A stretch of DNA of 64,000 nt from Lentilactobacillus kosonis (GCF_003864335.1 NZ_BEXA01000003.1:248001-312000); one strand, 5' to 3'. Positions 9,997 through 20,664 are shown, counted from the stretch's first letter. Notes: generated from the sequence alone by a model not told the origin. Numbers and translations: made by a program.

Positions 9997-10880
9997 TTAA
10001 CTGATTAATGAAGTTTCGGCCATCGATAAATGCTGAGCCAATACCCTTTTTTCCTCATCATTTAATGGCAAAATTGGCAAGCGACAACTGCCAACTTGAT
10101 ATCCGGTCGCGTTCAATACCGCCTTAACTGGTGATGGCGATGGGTACATGAATAGTGCCTGCATCTTCGGTGCCAACTGTCTCATCAAGGTTCCAGCAGT
10201 TTCAAATCACCTTTGTCGAAGGCATCGTACATTTCACGCATTTCGCTACCGTAGATATGACTAGCAACCGAGATTACTCCATTTGCGCCGATCATTTTAG
10301 CTGATAATGCCTGAACATCTTCACCAGTATAAACATTGAAATCATCAGTATTTTCAACTAAATACTCTAGGTCCTCTATTGAAGTACACTGCTTAACTCC
10401 AGCAATATTAGCATTATGCGACAAAGTAACGACTGTATCAGTCGCCATTGTGACTCCCGTTCGACCAGGAATGTTATACATAATCAAAGGCACATTTGAA
10501 TTTTCGGCTACCACTTCAAAGTGAGCCATCATCCCGCGCTGATTTGGCTTGTTATAGTACGGAACGACAACTAACGCGTAATCAATGCCGGGGATTTCAC
10601 TAACTTCATGCGTGAAGTTAGTAGTTTCTTGAGTGCTATTACTACCTGTTCCGGCAATAACGGTTGCTCTACCAGCAACAATTTGGGCAAACCTAGTATA
10701 AAGTTCAACTTTTTCGTCGTGACTTAACGTAGGTGTTTCACCTGTCGTCCCACCAATTACAAATCCCTGACTACCAGTAGCAATCAAATGATTGGTTAAT
10801 TCTTCTAGAGCGTTAAAATCAATTTCACCATCTGCCCCAAATGGGGTTACAATCGCTGTCATAATATCTGCATTTATCAT
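9997..10880 (-). CDS. dapA: 4-hydroxy-tetrahydrodipicolinate synthase (frameshifted)
   Basis: Condenses pyruvate with aspartate semialdehyde, the committed step of DAP synthesis. N-terminal [16 protein letters not shown], the Y-N-I-P-G-R-T-G-V loop and the Schiff-base Lys region (G-V-K-Q-C-T) are visible. The frame breaks at K-G-D-L near 10198, where G-A-T-T-T-G would need one more T; the rest (M-R-Q-L-A-P-K-M...) follows in the other frame. Corrected length is 294 residues, exactly family length. AAGGGG stands before ATG 10880. The gene is expected to be essential, so a sequencing deletion is more likely than decay. Confidence 0.92.
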
Positions 10881-10898
10881 ATTCTGTCCCCTTATTTT

Positions 10899-12053
10899 CT
10901 AATGTGTCATCCGAAATTCTAAAAATCGATTAATGGAATTAATTCCTTTATTAATTGATGATTCATCAGGTGTTAGAGTCGCTGAGTGCAGCTGAGAGTT
11001 ATCATCGACTCCCAACCAAAACATCGTGCCCGGAAATTTTGATAATAGGTAACCAAAATCTTCACCCGTCATTGCCGGCGCAGTTTCAATAAATTCCGTC
11101 TCTGAATCTTGCTTGCAAAACTTGATTAGTCGTTCAGTTAATGCTGGATTATTTTCAACTGGTAAATAACCACCCTGATTAAATTCAATGTTGACTTCAC
11201 AATCATAACTACTAGCGATTCCGGTTGCGACTTGCTGCAACCGGTCAACGATTCGCTCAATCATTACTTGAGTTAATCCCCGAATGGTTCCTTCAAGACG
11301 AGCACTTCCAGCGATAACATTTCGAATCGTCCCTGCTTGCATCAGACCAAAGGTGATTACCCCACTCTCGATTGGATTGATACTGCGCGAGATAATCGTT
11401 TGAACTTGATTAATGAATTGAGATGCTGCAACTACCATGTCGTTTGCATCTTGTGGAAAAGCTGCATGACCGCTTTGGCCAATGAAATCAACATTTACTT
11501 CGGTGGTACCAGCGAATAAAGTTCCCATGCGACAACCAATGGCCCCAGCCGGTAAATCAGGATTGTCGTGTAAACCATAAAATTCGTCTGGCCGCCATTT
11601 GTCTTGAAATACTCCCTGCTCATAAGCAACCTTTCCACCATTTTTGCTTTCCTCGGCTGGTTGAAAGAAAAATACCAGGTTATCCCTAGGCTGGTACTCC
11701 AAAAAGTAATTCAATATTCCCAAAGCTACCGTCATATGAATATCATGACCACAAGCATGCATGATATGTGGATGTCGTGAGGTGTAAGGTAACCCAGTCT
11801 GCTCATCAACTGGTAGGGCATCAATGTCAGTACGATAACCAATAGTTCTTTGTGGATCTCGGCCTTCAATTCTAACTAAAACCGCGGTTGGCAACGCTGA
11901 TAGTTGATCACGAATTTCGGCATGATCAAGATTCATCTGACTAATTACTTCTATTAAATAGTCCCGAGTTTGTGTTTCATGCATTGCCAATTCTGGAATT
12001 TGATGAAGATGCCTTCTAATTTGAATTAATTCTGAAGTTGTTAATTGGGTCAT
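10899..12053 (-). CDS. dapL: N-acetyldiaminopimelate deacetylase (M20 family)
   Basis: Zinc amidohydrolase of the M20D family, 384 residues, that removes acetate from N-acetyl-LL-DAP. It shows the metal motif H-A-C-G-H-D near residue 95, P-A-E-E with the catalytic Glu near 130, and the dimerisation domain. B. subtilis YkuR/DapL is the nearest named relative I know. Other M20D members are hippurate or aminoacyl hydrolases. The position directly after dapH (the start lies four bases after its stop) and before dapA makes the DAP role the best reading. Confidence 0.92.
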   Translation of the reverse strand: MTQLTTSELIQIRRHLHQIPELAMHETQTRDYLIEVISQMNLDHAEIRDQLSALPTAVLVRIEGRDPQRTIGYRTDIDALPVDEQTGLPYTSRHPHIMHACGHDIHMTVALGILNYFLEYQPRDNLVFFFQPAEESKNGGKVAYEQGVFQDKWRPDEFYGLHDNPDLPAGAIGCRMGTLFAGTTEVNVDFIGQSGHAAFPQDANDMVVAASQFINQVQTIISRSINPIESGVITFGLMQAGTIRNVIAGSARLEGTIRGLTQVMIERIVDRLQQVATGIASSYDCEVNIEFNQGGYLPVENNPALTERLIKFCKQDSETEFIETAPAMTGEDFGYLLSKFPGTMFWLGVDDNSQLHSATLTPDESSINKGINSINRFLEFRMTH

Positions 12054-12057
12054 TTCA

Positions 12058-12767
12058 TCACAGCTTTCTTAAATCATCTTCCAGACTAGTTTTACTTTCA
12101 GTTTTTTCGTCAACGTCTTTGATTTTTCTTGCTGGAACCCCTGCAACCATTGTGTGGGGTGCAACATCTGAGGTGACAATTGATCCAGCCGCAACAACTG
12201 CTCCTTCACCAACGTGAACTCCTTCAATTACAACTGCGTTCGCACCAATCAGAACATTATCATCAACTTGAACTGGTTTTGCTGAGGCTGGTTCGATCAC
12301 ACCAGCTAAAACTGCGCCTGCACCAATGTGTGAGTGTTTACCAACAACGGCTCGGCCACCTAGAACCACACCCATATCAATCATCGAATCGGCTCCAATT
12401 TCAGCCCCAATGTTAATAGTTGCTCCCATCATAATTACAGCGTTATCGCCAATCGTGACTTTATCGCGAATAATGGCCCCGGGTTCAATTCGAGCATTAA
12501 TCTGCTTTAGATCAAGTAACGGAACAGCTGAATTTCTCGTATCATTTCGACAACGTAATCTTTAATCACATCCAAATGTTGTTGAATAAACGGTTCAACA
12601 TCTTGCCAGTCACCAAACAAAATCCCTGTATGATTTTCAAGAAATCCTTTGATTGATTCTGGTACGCTCAGGTCTGTTAGTGATCCCTTAATGAAGACCC
12701 TAACTGGCGTTTTCTTATCAGCGTTTCCGATATATTCAATAATCTCTTGAGCATTCATTTCTTCCAT
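12058..12767 (-). CDS. dapH: Tetrahydrodipicolinate N-acetyltransferase (frameshifted)
   Basis: Acetyl-CoA-dependent enzyme that opens the acetyl branch of DAP synthesis. It has an N-terminal alpha/beta domain ([10 protein letters not shown]), then a left-handed beta-helix of hexapeptide repeats ([18 protein letters not shown]) and a C-terminal helix. The frame breaks near 12548: V-V-E must be followed by [14 protein letters not shown], which needs one more A in the G-A-A-A-T run. Corrected length is 236 residues, standard for DapH. GAGGAG precedes ATG 12767. Confidence 0.92.
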
Positions 12768-12783
12768 AATATATAGCTCCTCG

Positions 12784-14087
12784 TTAAATAGTTAAGTCAT
12801 GACTGATTAAGTCATCATAAGTTTCTCGACTAATTACCAACTTAGCTTCACCATTCTCACAAAAGACGACAGCTGGCCGGGGATTGCGATTGTAGTTTGA
12901 CGCCATCGAATATCCATAAGCACCAGTGGCTAACATTACTAACACATCACCTGGTTTACTTGCTGGTAACGCTTGTTCTTTGATTAAAATATCGCCTGAT
13001 TCGCAATACTTTCCGGCAACCCTAACGGTTTCAGCGATTGGCGCTGTGGGATTGCTTGCTAAAACAGCTTCATAATCGGCCTGATAAAGAGCTGGGCGAA
13101 TGTTATCACCCATTCCCCCATCAACCGTTACATATGATCGAATTCCTTCAACGTCTTTTCGTGATCCGACCGTATATAAGTTATATCCAGCAGGGCCAAC
13201 AATTGAGCGTCCTGGTTCGATCCAAATGGCCGGTGTGATCAATCCCTTACTGCTAGTTTCTTGCTTAACCGTCTTGACGATTGCATCAACGAATTCTTCA
13301 GGGGCAATCGGATCATCATCTTCGGTATAGCGAATTCCGAATCCACCACCAACGTTCAAAACCTTTGCTTCATACCCGATTCGCTGATTCCAGTCAGCCA
13401 ATGTTTCAATCAGCTTTTTAGCCGCCATTTGAAAACCATTAACTTCAAAAATTTGTGAACCTATGTGGGCGTGGATTCCTAACATATTCATTGAATCAAT
13501 GGCTAGGACCTTTTCAAGGGCTTCGAATGCTTGGCCACTTTGAATATCAAAGCCAAACTTACTATCAACTTGACCAGTCTGGTCATACTCATGAGTGTGA
13601 GCTGAAATTCCTGGAGTAACTCGCAACATAACATTGATATGCTGATGCTGTTGTTGTAAAACTTCCTGCAACAATTCAATTTCATGAAATTATCTAAAAT
13701 GATAACGCCAACTTGGTGTTCAACTGCCATCTCTAACTCGGCAACTGATTTATTATTGCCATGAAAGCTAACATGATTCATTGGAAAACCAGCTTTAACT
13801 GCGGTATAAAGCTCACCACCTGAAACCACATCAATGTGGCCCCGTTCTTCATTAACTAATTGAAACATTGCGATACAAGCAAAGGCTTTGCTGGCATAAC
13901 TAACTGCATAATCCACCTGATTTTGTTCAAAGACTGATTGAAAATGGTGAATTTGATTACGAATCGCTGAGACATCATAAGCTACTAGCGGTGTCCCAAA
14001 CTGACTAGCTAGTTTTAGGGAATCTACACCGCCAATTTCTACATGACCTTGTTCATTTATTTGATATGCTTGCTCTTGTTCTGCCAT
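12784..14087 (-). CDS. lysA: Diaminopimelate decarboxylase (frameshifted)
   Basis: PLP enzyme of the alanine-racemase fold that converts meso-DAP to lysine. Seen: the Y-A-S-K-A-F PLP-lysine motif (about residue 65), S-G-G-E-L-Y, H-G-N-N-K, G-G-G-F-G-I, E-P-G-R-S-I, and C-E-S-G-D near the C-terminus. The frame breaks near 13690, where D-N-F must run into H-E-I-E-L-L-Q-E; one extra T in the A-A-T-T-T run does this and gives 434 residues. ATG 14087 is chosen because GAGGGT precedes it; an upstream in-frame TTG overlaps that site. First gene after the lysine riboswitch. Confidence 0.93.
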
Positions 14088-14111
14088 AATTACCCTCAAA
14101 TTTGGATTATC

Positions 14112-14180
14112 GGTTGTTCAGGGTACAAAAAAGATCTTTTGTCTACGCTACAGAACAAAAAGACCCAAGAATTTTATGCA
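14112..14180 (-). terminator. Terminator region of the lysine riboswitch leader
   Basis: On the minus strand downstream of the aptamer, AAGAAT...ATTCTT with a T-rich tail and a second ACAAAAGATCTTTTTTGT hairpin lie before lysA. They are the likely off-state terminators; which one is used cannot be decided by eye. Confidence 0.5.
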
Positions 14181-14197
14181 TTCTTTTATCATTATGT

Positions 14198-14372
14198 TGA
14201 TAGCGCCCCGTAGCCGACGTATCTGCTACGACAGTCCATAATTTATTAAACTATGGCCCAGCCTCCTAAGTCCCACTTGGCTTAGAGCTTCGGCAACCGT
14301 CCCTTTCACTAGTTTCTTGGCTAAAGTAGTAGCTCCACTAGTTACTGTTGTTGGTCGCAACCTCTATACTTT
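14198..14372 (-). ncRNA. Lysine riboswitch (L-box)
   Basis: The minus-strand transcript carries the L-box signatures in order: P1 5' side with AGAGGTTGCGACC, GTGAAAGG, GTTGCCGAAGC, CTGGGCC, GGACTGTC, and a closing GGGCGCTATC. The length of about 175 bases matches the Rfam Lysine family. It sits 110 bases before lysA and is followed by terminator-like hairpins, so lysine should stop transcription of lysA-dapH-dapL-dapA-dapB-patA-asd. The divergent aspartokinase-dapF pair does not carry this element. Confidence 0.93.
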
Positions 14373-14387
14373 TTAAATTATTAAAAT

Positions 14388-14414
14388 TCTATAATAAATC
14401 TCATAAAACGTCAA
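14388..14414 (-). promoter_or_regulatory. Candidate promoter of the lysA operon
   Basis: TTGACG (14414-14409) and TATAGA (14393-14388), 15 bases apart, lie just upstream of the riboswitch. The spacing is short, so confidence is modest. Confidence 0.4.
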
Positions 14415-14497
14415 TGGTAAATTTTTATTCAACCTTTTAAATTTTCTTTTATCTACTTAATGCAGCTAATATATCAGCGTTTTATTTAACATTTGAG

Positions 14498-14525
14498 TTG
14501 ATAATTAAATTAGAAATGCTAGAAT
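14498..14525 (+). promoter_or_regulatory. Candidate promoter of the aspartokinase-dapF operon
   Basis: TTGATA (14498-14503) and TAGAAT (14520-14525) with a 16-base spacer, about 58 bases before the aspartokinase start. The rest of 14415-14582 is AT-rich and I see nothing else in it. Confidence 0.45.
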
Positions 14526-14582
14526 TCTCCTTAACAATTTCAAATTTTTATCATAAATATGCATTAAGGGGAGTAAGGCCAT

Positions 14583-15955
14583 ATGAAAATCGTTAAATTC
14601 GGTGGCAGTTCACTTGCAGATGCCGCACATTTTCAAAAAGTTATTGATATTATTTCTAGCGATAATAATCGCCGGGTAGTTGTAACCTCGGCTCCTGGGA
14701 AACGATTTACTGGCGACATTAAAGTAACTGATTTATTAATTACATATGCCAATAAAGTAATGTCTGAGAAACCATATGCTGATATTCAAAACCAAATTTT
14801 TAATCGTTATGAGCAAATTGGCGATGCCTTTAATGTTTCTGCAGCAGTTTTAACCAGTATTCATGACAAACTATTAAGTTTACCAAACGCGTCTTATCCA
14901 AATAATGATTACTTAATGGCAGCTTTTAAGGCCCACGGTGAACGGTTAAATGCCGAACTATTTGCTGCCTGCTTGACCCAAAGCGGAATCCCAGCAAATT
15001 CATCGATCCAAGTGAAGCCGGCATTATTCTCACCGATGATCCTAACTGCGCTTCAATTGACGAAGCAACTTATCCAAACTTAGCCAAAATCACCATCAAT
15101 GATGATCGCTTAGTTTTTCCTGGATTCTTCGGCTTCACCAAAGGTGGTAACATTGTCACATTTGCTCGCGGTGGTTCAGATATCACCGGTTCAATTCTCG
15201 CTCGTGGACTACATGCAGACCTTTACGAAAATTTCACCGATGTTGATGCAATTTTTGCTGCCAATCCTAAAGTGATCGATAATCCAGTCCCAATCGGTAA
15301 GATGACCTTCCGCGAAATGCGCGAACTATCATATGCCGGATTTTCAGTTTTTAATGACGAAGCAATTATTCCAGCCATTCAAGGTCGCGTACCTATTAAC
15401 GTTAAAAATACCAACAATCCAGCGGCTGATGGGACATTAATTGTCCCGGAAGATGAGCTTGAAGTTAAATCACCAGTGACTGGCATAACCGCATCTAACC
15501 GATTTGCAGCGTTATATCTTCATCGCTATTTGCTTAATAAAGAAGCTGGTTTTACAAGAAAAATTTTAAATATTTTGTACAAATACAACGTTTCTTACGA
15601 GCACATGCCATCTGGGATTGACGATTTAACAATTATCTTCGATAACAGTCAGCTTGATGAGCAAACAATCAAACAAATGTGTGCTGATATCCGCGACACG
15701 GTACAGCCTGATGCTATGGAATGGATTGATGACTATGCAATCATTATGGTCGTTGGCGAAGGCATGCGGGCAAGAATTGGGACAATTGACAACATCATTA
15801 AGCCGCTTGCTGACAACAATATCGCTGTCCACATGATCAACCAAGGCGCTTCTCGCATTTCAATTATGATTGGAGTGCGGGAACATGATGCTGACGCAGC
15901 AATTCAAGAAATCTACAGTAATTTTTTTCTAACTAATTCGGAGGTACTAGTATGA
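14583..15955 (+). CDS. Aspartate kinase (frameshifted)
   Basis: Phosphorylates aspartate, the first step of the aspartate family pathway. K-I-V-K-F-G-G-S-S-L at residues 2-11 is the kinase signature. G-G-S-D-I-T-G-S-I, then F-T-D-V-D-A-I and two C-terminal ACT-type regulatory repeats (about 300-457) follow, so feedback control is likely. The frame breaks near 14998: P-A must be followed by K-F-I-D-P-S-E-A-G-I-I, which needs one more A in the G-C-A-A-A run. Corrected length is 457 residues. AAGGGGAG precedes ATG 14583. The stop overlaps the dapF start (ATGA). It could be lysC- or thrA-type; I leave the symbol blank. Confidence 0.92.
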
Positions 15956-16944
15956 TCCAAATTCAAAAAGTTCATGGCTCAATGAACACTTTCTTTCTTT
16001 TAGATCAAACTGAATTAATCCAGCCACTAACTCAAACTGAGTTAGTTAACCTCGCTAAACATATTACTGATAACAATCAAGGTTTACTTAATGGCTCAGA
16101 CGGTTTACTGGTTGTTGATCATTCGGACCATCCTAGCTGTATTGGTAGTATGCAAGTCATCAATACCGATGGTAGTATTGCTTCAATGTGTGGCAATGGA
16201 TTACGAACGGTTAGTCGGTACCTAGCCGAAAAATTTGGGCAAACTGAATTTCGGGTTGAAACTCAAGATGCCGATTTGCATGTTAGCCAAGAAGCAAACT
16301 TTGCCGAAGGTGTTCCAACTTTTAGCGTCGAAATTTCACCGGTGTCATTTAATCGTGAATCATTACCATTTAGTAATCTAAATACTGACACACTGATTAA
16401 TCAAGCTATCCCAGAAATCGATGACAATCTAACCTTTACAGCCATTGCCGTTCCCAATCCCCATCTAATTAGTTTTGTATCGGAAGACACGATGACTTCA
16501 AATTCACTAGCCAATATTGGTGCCACCCTTAATTCTAAAAATCCATACTTTTACGATGGGGTCAACGTTAGTTACGCCCAAATCATTGGGCATAATTCAT
16601 TGTTCGTCAGAACATTCGAACGTGGTGTTGGCTTCACTAATGCTTGCGGAACCGGCATGTCGGCGACTAGTTTGGCCTTTTGTTTAAACCACCCGGAAAT
16701 GGCAGATTACGAACAAACAATTACTGTCTTCAATCCTGGTGGCATGGTTAAAACACGCGTTCATCAACTCAAGAACAACAATTACTATATTGATTTAATT
16801 GGTAACGCCACGGTTACTCATCAGATATTAATTTCCGAACAAGACTTGCACACTAATCTACTCGATAACGTCCAAGCCCAGGAAACTGGTGAACAATTAG
16901 CTTATGATTCATTCATCACAAACATTAAAGCACCAATAAAATAA
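15952..16944 (+). CDS. dapF: Diaminopimelate epimerase
   Basis: Interconverts LL- and meso-DAP by a two-cysteine mechanism. Both catalytic cysteines are present: A-S-M-C-G-N-G-L-R in the N-terminal half and T-N-A-C-G-T-G in the C-terminal half. It has 330 residues, slightly longer than the 275-residue E. coli type because of a C-terminal extension, as seen in lactobacilli. It overlaps the aspartokinase stop by four bases, so the two are co-translated. With the divergent operon it completes the pathway to meso-DAP. Confidence 0.94.
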   Translation: MIQIQKVHGSMNTFFLLDQTELIQPLTQTELVNLAKHITDNNQGLLNGSDGLLVVDHSDHPSCIGSMQVINTDGSIASMCGNGLRTVSRYLAEKFGQTEFRVETQDADLHVSQEANFAEGVPTFSVEISPVSFNRESLPFSNLNTDTLINQAIPEIDDNLTFTAIAVPNPHLISFVSEDTMTSNSLANIGATLNSKNPYFYDGVNVSYAQIIGHNSLFVRTFERGVGFTNACGTGMSATSLAFCLNHPEMADYEQTITVFNPGGMVKTRVHQLKNNNYYIDLIGNATVTHQILISEQDLHTNLLDNVQAQETGEQLAYDSFITNIKAPIK

Positions 16945-16987
16945 AAAAAGACGGTCATTTCCATTTCGGAAATGACGTCTTTTTTAA
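16944..16987 (+). terminator. Terminator after dapF
   Basis: AAAAGACGTCATTTCC-type stem (AAAGACGGTCATTTCC...GGAAATGACGTCTTT) with T run. It also serves the convergent small gene. Confidence 0.85.
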
Positions 16988-17199
16988 TTACCGAATTCTT
17001 GATCAAAAACTTCTTTAATCATTTGATTTGCAAGGACCTTAGCAATTAATTCAATCAATTGATTTTGCATATATGTATTAGCATCAAAATCAACTTCGTG
17101 ATGATTTATGCCAATGATTTTCATTCCGTTTGTTTCAATAACGACATTATATCGCGCGTACACAGCAACAATCGCTGCCAATCTTGACTCGTTCATCAT
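16984..17199 (-). CDS. Uncharacterised 71-residue protein
   Basis: A small protein I do not recognise. It carries a hydrophobic N-terminal stretch (A-A-I-V-A-V-Y-A-R-Y-N-V-V-I) that reads as a beta strand region rather than a membrane helix, followed by an amphipathic C-terminal helix. ATG 17199 is chosen because AGGAGGTGG lies at good spacing before it. It is convergent with dapF and divergent from the nuclease-helicase gene, so no operon partner suggests a function. Confidence 0.6.
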   Translation of the reverse strand: MMNESRLAAIVAVYARYNVVIETNGMKIIGINHHEVDFDANTYMQNQLIELIAKVLANQMIKEVFDQEFGN

Positions 17200-17294
17200 A
17201 TTAGCCACCTCCTGTTTTTATAACTAATTAGTAATTATAATTATGCTGATTACAGTGCCACTTTAAGAAAAATGCTGCATTTTGTCTCTCTACA

Positions 17295-17301
17295 GTATAA
17301 T
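17295..17301 (+). promoter_or_regulatory. Candidate -10 element of the nuclease-helicase gene
   Basis: GTATAAT about 30 bases before the start codon; no convincing -35 box. Confidence 0.35.
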
Positions 17302-17330
17302 GAATGTTGACTAATTTTTGGGAGGATAAT

Positions 17331-19686
17331 ATGACCAACATTCAAATCGGTATTCGGACGCTCATTGAGTTTATTTTAAAACGTGGTGACTTAGTGCCAA
17401 CCAGTACTAGCGATAATTCAATGGCCGCCGGAAGTCGCATCCACCGAAAAATTCAAAAATCCCGTCCCCTAACTTATGCTGCCGAGGTCACTTTAAAAAC
17501 TAACTTTGAATACTTAGGAACTAATTATGAGATTTCTGGGCGAGCGGATGGTATTAATCGAACAGCCGATGAAGTCCTAATTGAAGAAATCAAAACCTCC
17601 GACGTTAAATTTTCTGAGTTAAATGACAATACATTAGATCTTTATTGGGCGCAAGCCAAAGTCTACGGTTATATTTTAATGACTACCGAGAACTTGGATC
17701 ATATAAGCCTGCAGCTAACCTATGTTCAAACTCCTGACGAGCAGATTACTACGACTAAAATTGAATACAGTAAATCAGCTGCCACCTCATTTTTTAACGA
17801 ACTAATTAATGAATATAAAAAATGGCTCAAACTGAGACACGATCTCAATGAAAGCCGTATTGCATCGGCCAAAGCCTTAAAATTTCCGTTTCCAGAATAC
17901 CGACCTGGTCAGTACGATATTTCTAAAGTCGTCTATAAAACCATCGTTAATAAAAAACATTTATTTCTTGAGGCACCCACCGGCACCGGAAAGACTGTTT
18001 CAACGCTCTTTCCAGCTGTTAAATCAATGGGTGAAGAGTTGATTAACCGGATTTTTTATTTCACTGCGAAGCAAAGTACTCGCAAAGTCTGTGAAGAAGC
18101 CATTGAACTGCTCACAGCCAAAGGATTATCCCTAAAGAGCATCACATTAACTGCCCGGGAACAAATCATTTTTCCTGAAGAACAGGATATTGTAGCCGAC
18201 CAAAATCCTTATATGATTGGCTATTATGACCGAATTAAACCGGCTATCTTAGACATTATTAACAATGAAGACCAGATAACCAAAGCTATTATTCAGAACT
18301 ACGCTAAGAAACATCAAGTTGACCCCTTTGAATTCTCATTAGATGTCAGTCTATTTGCGACGTGATTATTTGTGACTATAATTATCTATTCGATCCTCAA
18401 GTCCATTTACAAAGATTCTTTGCTGCCCCAGATGATACCAATTGTTTCTTGATCGATGAAGCTCATAATCTAGTATCTCGTGCTCGAGAAATGTACTCAG
18501 CAACCCTAAGTATGGCACCAATTTCCGAGCTGATTAGCCACTTAAAAGACGACGATGAGGAAGCAAATGCTAAACTCATTAAGCGTTTGCAATCATTAAA
18601 ACGGTCATTCATGAGGTACAGTAAAGCTTCCAGAGACCAAAATGAAACTAACTATTCACAAATCGAACCGCTGATAAATTTTAATAGCAAGGTTAGTAAG
18701 TTGATTGATACAATTCATGATTGGCTATCAGGAAAACAACCTAGTGAAACCGTTGACGAAATTGTGGCTTACTATTTGAACTGCCGCGCATATAACTTAA
18801 TCACACAATACTATGACGACACCTATCGAACCAGAATTATTTTAACCGATAGTGATATTTTATTTCGCCAGTTCTGTATTGATCCTGCTGAGCAAATCGC
18901 TGAGAGTCTAAATCTAGGTCGCGCTGCGATTTTATTTTCGGCAACCTTAAGCCCTTTAAATTATTATCGGCGGGTTCTTGGTGATGAAAATACAAGCATT
19001 CAATATGCCGCTGGCTCATCATTTCCACGCCAAAATTTCAACCTAATTATTGATAGTGGAATTAACACAACCTATAATAATCGACTAGCTAATATTCCTA
19101 AAATTTGTACTGATCTAAATACCATGATCACTGGTAAAACTGGGCACTATCTGGCCTTTTTTCCATCAATGACGTTTATGAATCAAGTGGCCGAAGCTTT
19201 TATGAATGACAATCCGCAAGTTAAAGTCCATATTCAATCATCTGGAATGACCCATGATCAACGAACTACTTTTTAGACCATTTTCGCACTAACGATCACC
19301 AAACAACCTTAGGATTTGCTGTTCTTGGGGGAATCTTTTCTGAAGGCATCGACTTGAAGCATGAACAACTAATTGGTGTGGCCATTGTTGGGGTTGGTCT
19401 GCCTATGATTAACGAAGAGTCCAACTTGGTAAAAGAATATTACGATACTGATCATCACAAAGGATTTATGTATGCCTATCAGCTACCTGGATTTAACAAC
19501 GTAACCCAAGCAGCGGGCCGGTTAATTCGCACTCAAACCGATAAGGGCATCATTATTTTAATGGATCAGCGATTTAATCAAAATCGTTATCGGCAAATTT
19601 TTCCCGATCATTGGTCACAGCCCCTAATTGTTAACAATAATCAGCAACTATCGACCACAATTCAAAGATTTTGGGATAACAATTGA
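17331..19686 (+). CDS. PD-(D/E)XK nuclease fused to XPD/DinG-type helicase (two frameshifts)
   Basis: A predicted DNA-repair nuclease-helicase. Residues 1-170 look like a PD-(D/E)XK domain: R-I-H (about 38), G-R-A-D (D about 73) and E-E-I-K (E about 86, K about 88). Then come Walker A E-A-P-T-G-T-G-K-T (about 215-222), D-E-A-H, F-S-A-T-L-S and Q-A-A-G-R-L-I-R of superfamily 2 XPD/DinG. The four cysteines that hold the Fe-S cluster in relatives are absent between T-A-R-E and G-Y-Y-D-R. A missing G near 18358 and a missing T at the five-T run 19272-19276 break the frame; corrected length is 785 residues. ATG 17331 follows GGGAGG. Confidence 0.82.
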
Positions 19687-19762
19687 TAATCACTAAGTTT
19701 TTAATTGTATAATGTAAGTATTCACTAACTGGTTTTATCGTGAATACTTAAGGGGGAGTTTT

Positions 19763-20614
19763 ATGAAAATTGGGATGTACGAGGGTAAGCCAGTCTTAAT
19801 CACTGTTCATAATGAACAACTTTGGGGAACCACCCTTGAAACTTATCAAGACCTCGATGAGATTCTTACAAATTGGGTTGATTTTCAGGAAACCTTTTTA
19901 GTAAATCTGACCGACGAAGATGTTCTAAGTAATGATCATGCCCGGTTATTAATGCCTGAAAAACTAGAACAACCTATCAAAAATTCTCGGCAATTACCAG
20001 CTATTGGCTTTAATTACCGGGATCATCTTCTAGAAATGAACACTAATTTACCTAAACAACCAAATGTTTTTAATAAATTTGTTAGTTCGCTAGCTGGCCC
20101 CAACAACCAAATCTCTTTAAACAGTGATTACGTCGATTGGGAATCTGAATTAGTAATCGTGGTTGGTCGAGGAGGCCGCAATATCTCACGTGAAGATGCT
20201 GAGGATGCAATTGCTGGCTTCATGGTCGGCCAAGATTTATCAGACCGTGAGCTTCAAAAGATAAATGGCGATAATACTCAATTCACTTTAGCAAAATCTG
20301 CTAAAAATTATTCACCAATTGGACCTTACTTAACCACGCTTGGATCAATCGCAGATTTAGAATCTCAACGACTAACCACAATGGTTAATGGTCAATTGAT
20401 GCAAGATGCCACGCTTGGACAAATGATTTTTGACTTTCAAACACTAGTTTCATATATTTCCTCGATTATCGAACTCTATCCAGGAGACCTAATCTTCACT
20501 GGTACGCCAAGTGGAACTGGAGTTGGTCACGAGCCTCAAGTGTTCTTACATCCTGGCGATATTGTTGAAAGTAACATTGAATCTTTAGGAACTATCACCA
20601 CAAAAGTAAATTAA
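19763..20614 (+). CDS. Fumarylacetoacetate hydrolase family protein
   Basis: A 283-residue protein with an N-terminal cap (1-75) and a C-terminal FAH domain. The entry motif I-G-F-N-Y-R-D-H and the metal ligands in W-E-S-E-L-V-I-V-V-G are visible, along with G-Q-D-L-S-D-R and T-G-T-P-S-G-T-G-V. Family members hydrolyse or decarboxylate acylpyruvates and oxaloacetate; the substrate here is not predictable. GGGGGAG precedes ATG 19763. A single-gene transcript closed by a bidirectional terminator. Confidence 0.88.
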   Translation: MKIGMYEGKPVLITVHNEQLWGTTLETYQDLDEILTNWVDFQETFLVNLTDEDVLSNDHARLLMPEKLEQPIKNSRQLPAIGFNYRDHLLEMNTNLPKQPNVFNKFVSSLAGPNNQISLNSDYVDWESELVIVVGRGGRNISREDAEDAIAGFMVGQDLSDRELQKINGDNTQFTLAKSAKNYSPIGPYLTTLGSIADLESQRLTTMVNGQLMQDATLGQMIFDFQTLVSYISSIIELYPGDLIFTGTPSGTGVGHEPQVFLHPGDIVESNIESLGTITTKVN

Positions 20615-20664
20615 AAGCACTCAGAAAAGATTAACCTTGTAATCTTTTCGAGTGCTTTTTTCTG
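20614..20664. terminator. Bidirectional terminator
   Basis: AAAGCACTC...GAGTGCTTT outer stem with inner AAAAGATTA...TAATCTTTT, between convergent genes. Confidence 0.85.

Noticed and set aside
12180-12565. Two plus-strand frames opposite dapH, one rich in Gln/Leu repeats
   Set aside because: They are antisense to the hexapeptide repeats of DapH; the repeat look is inherited from that protein.
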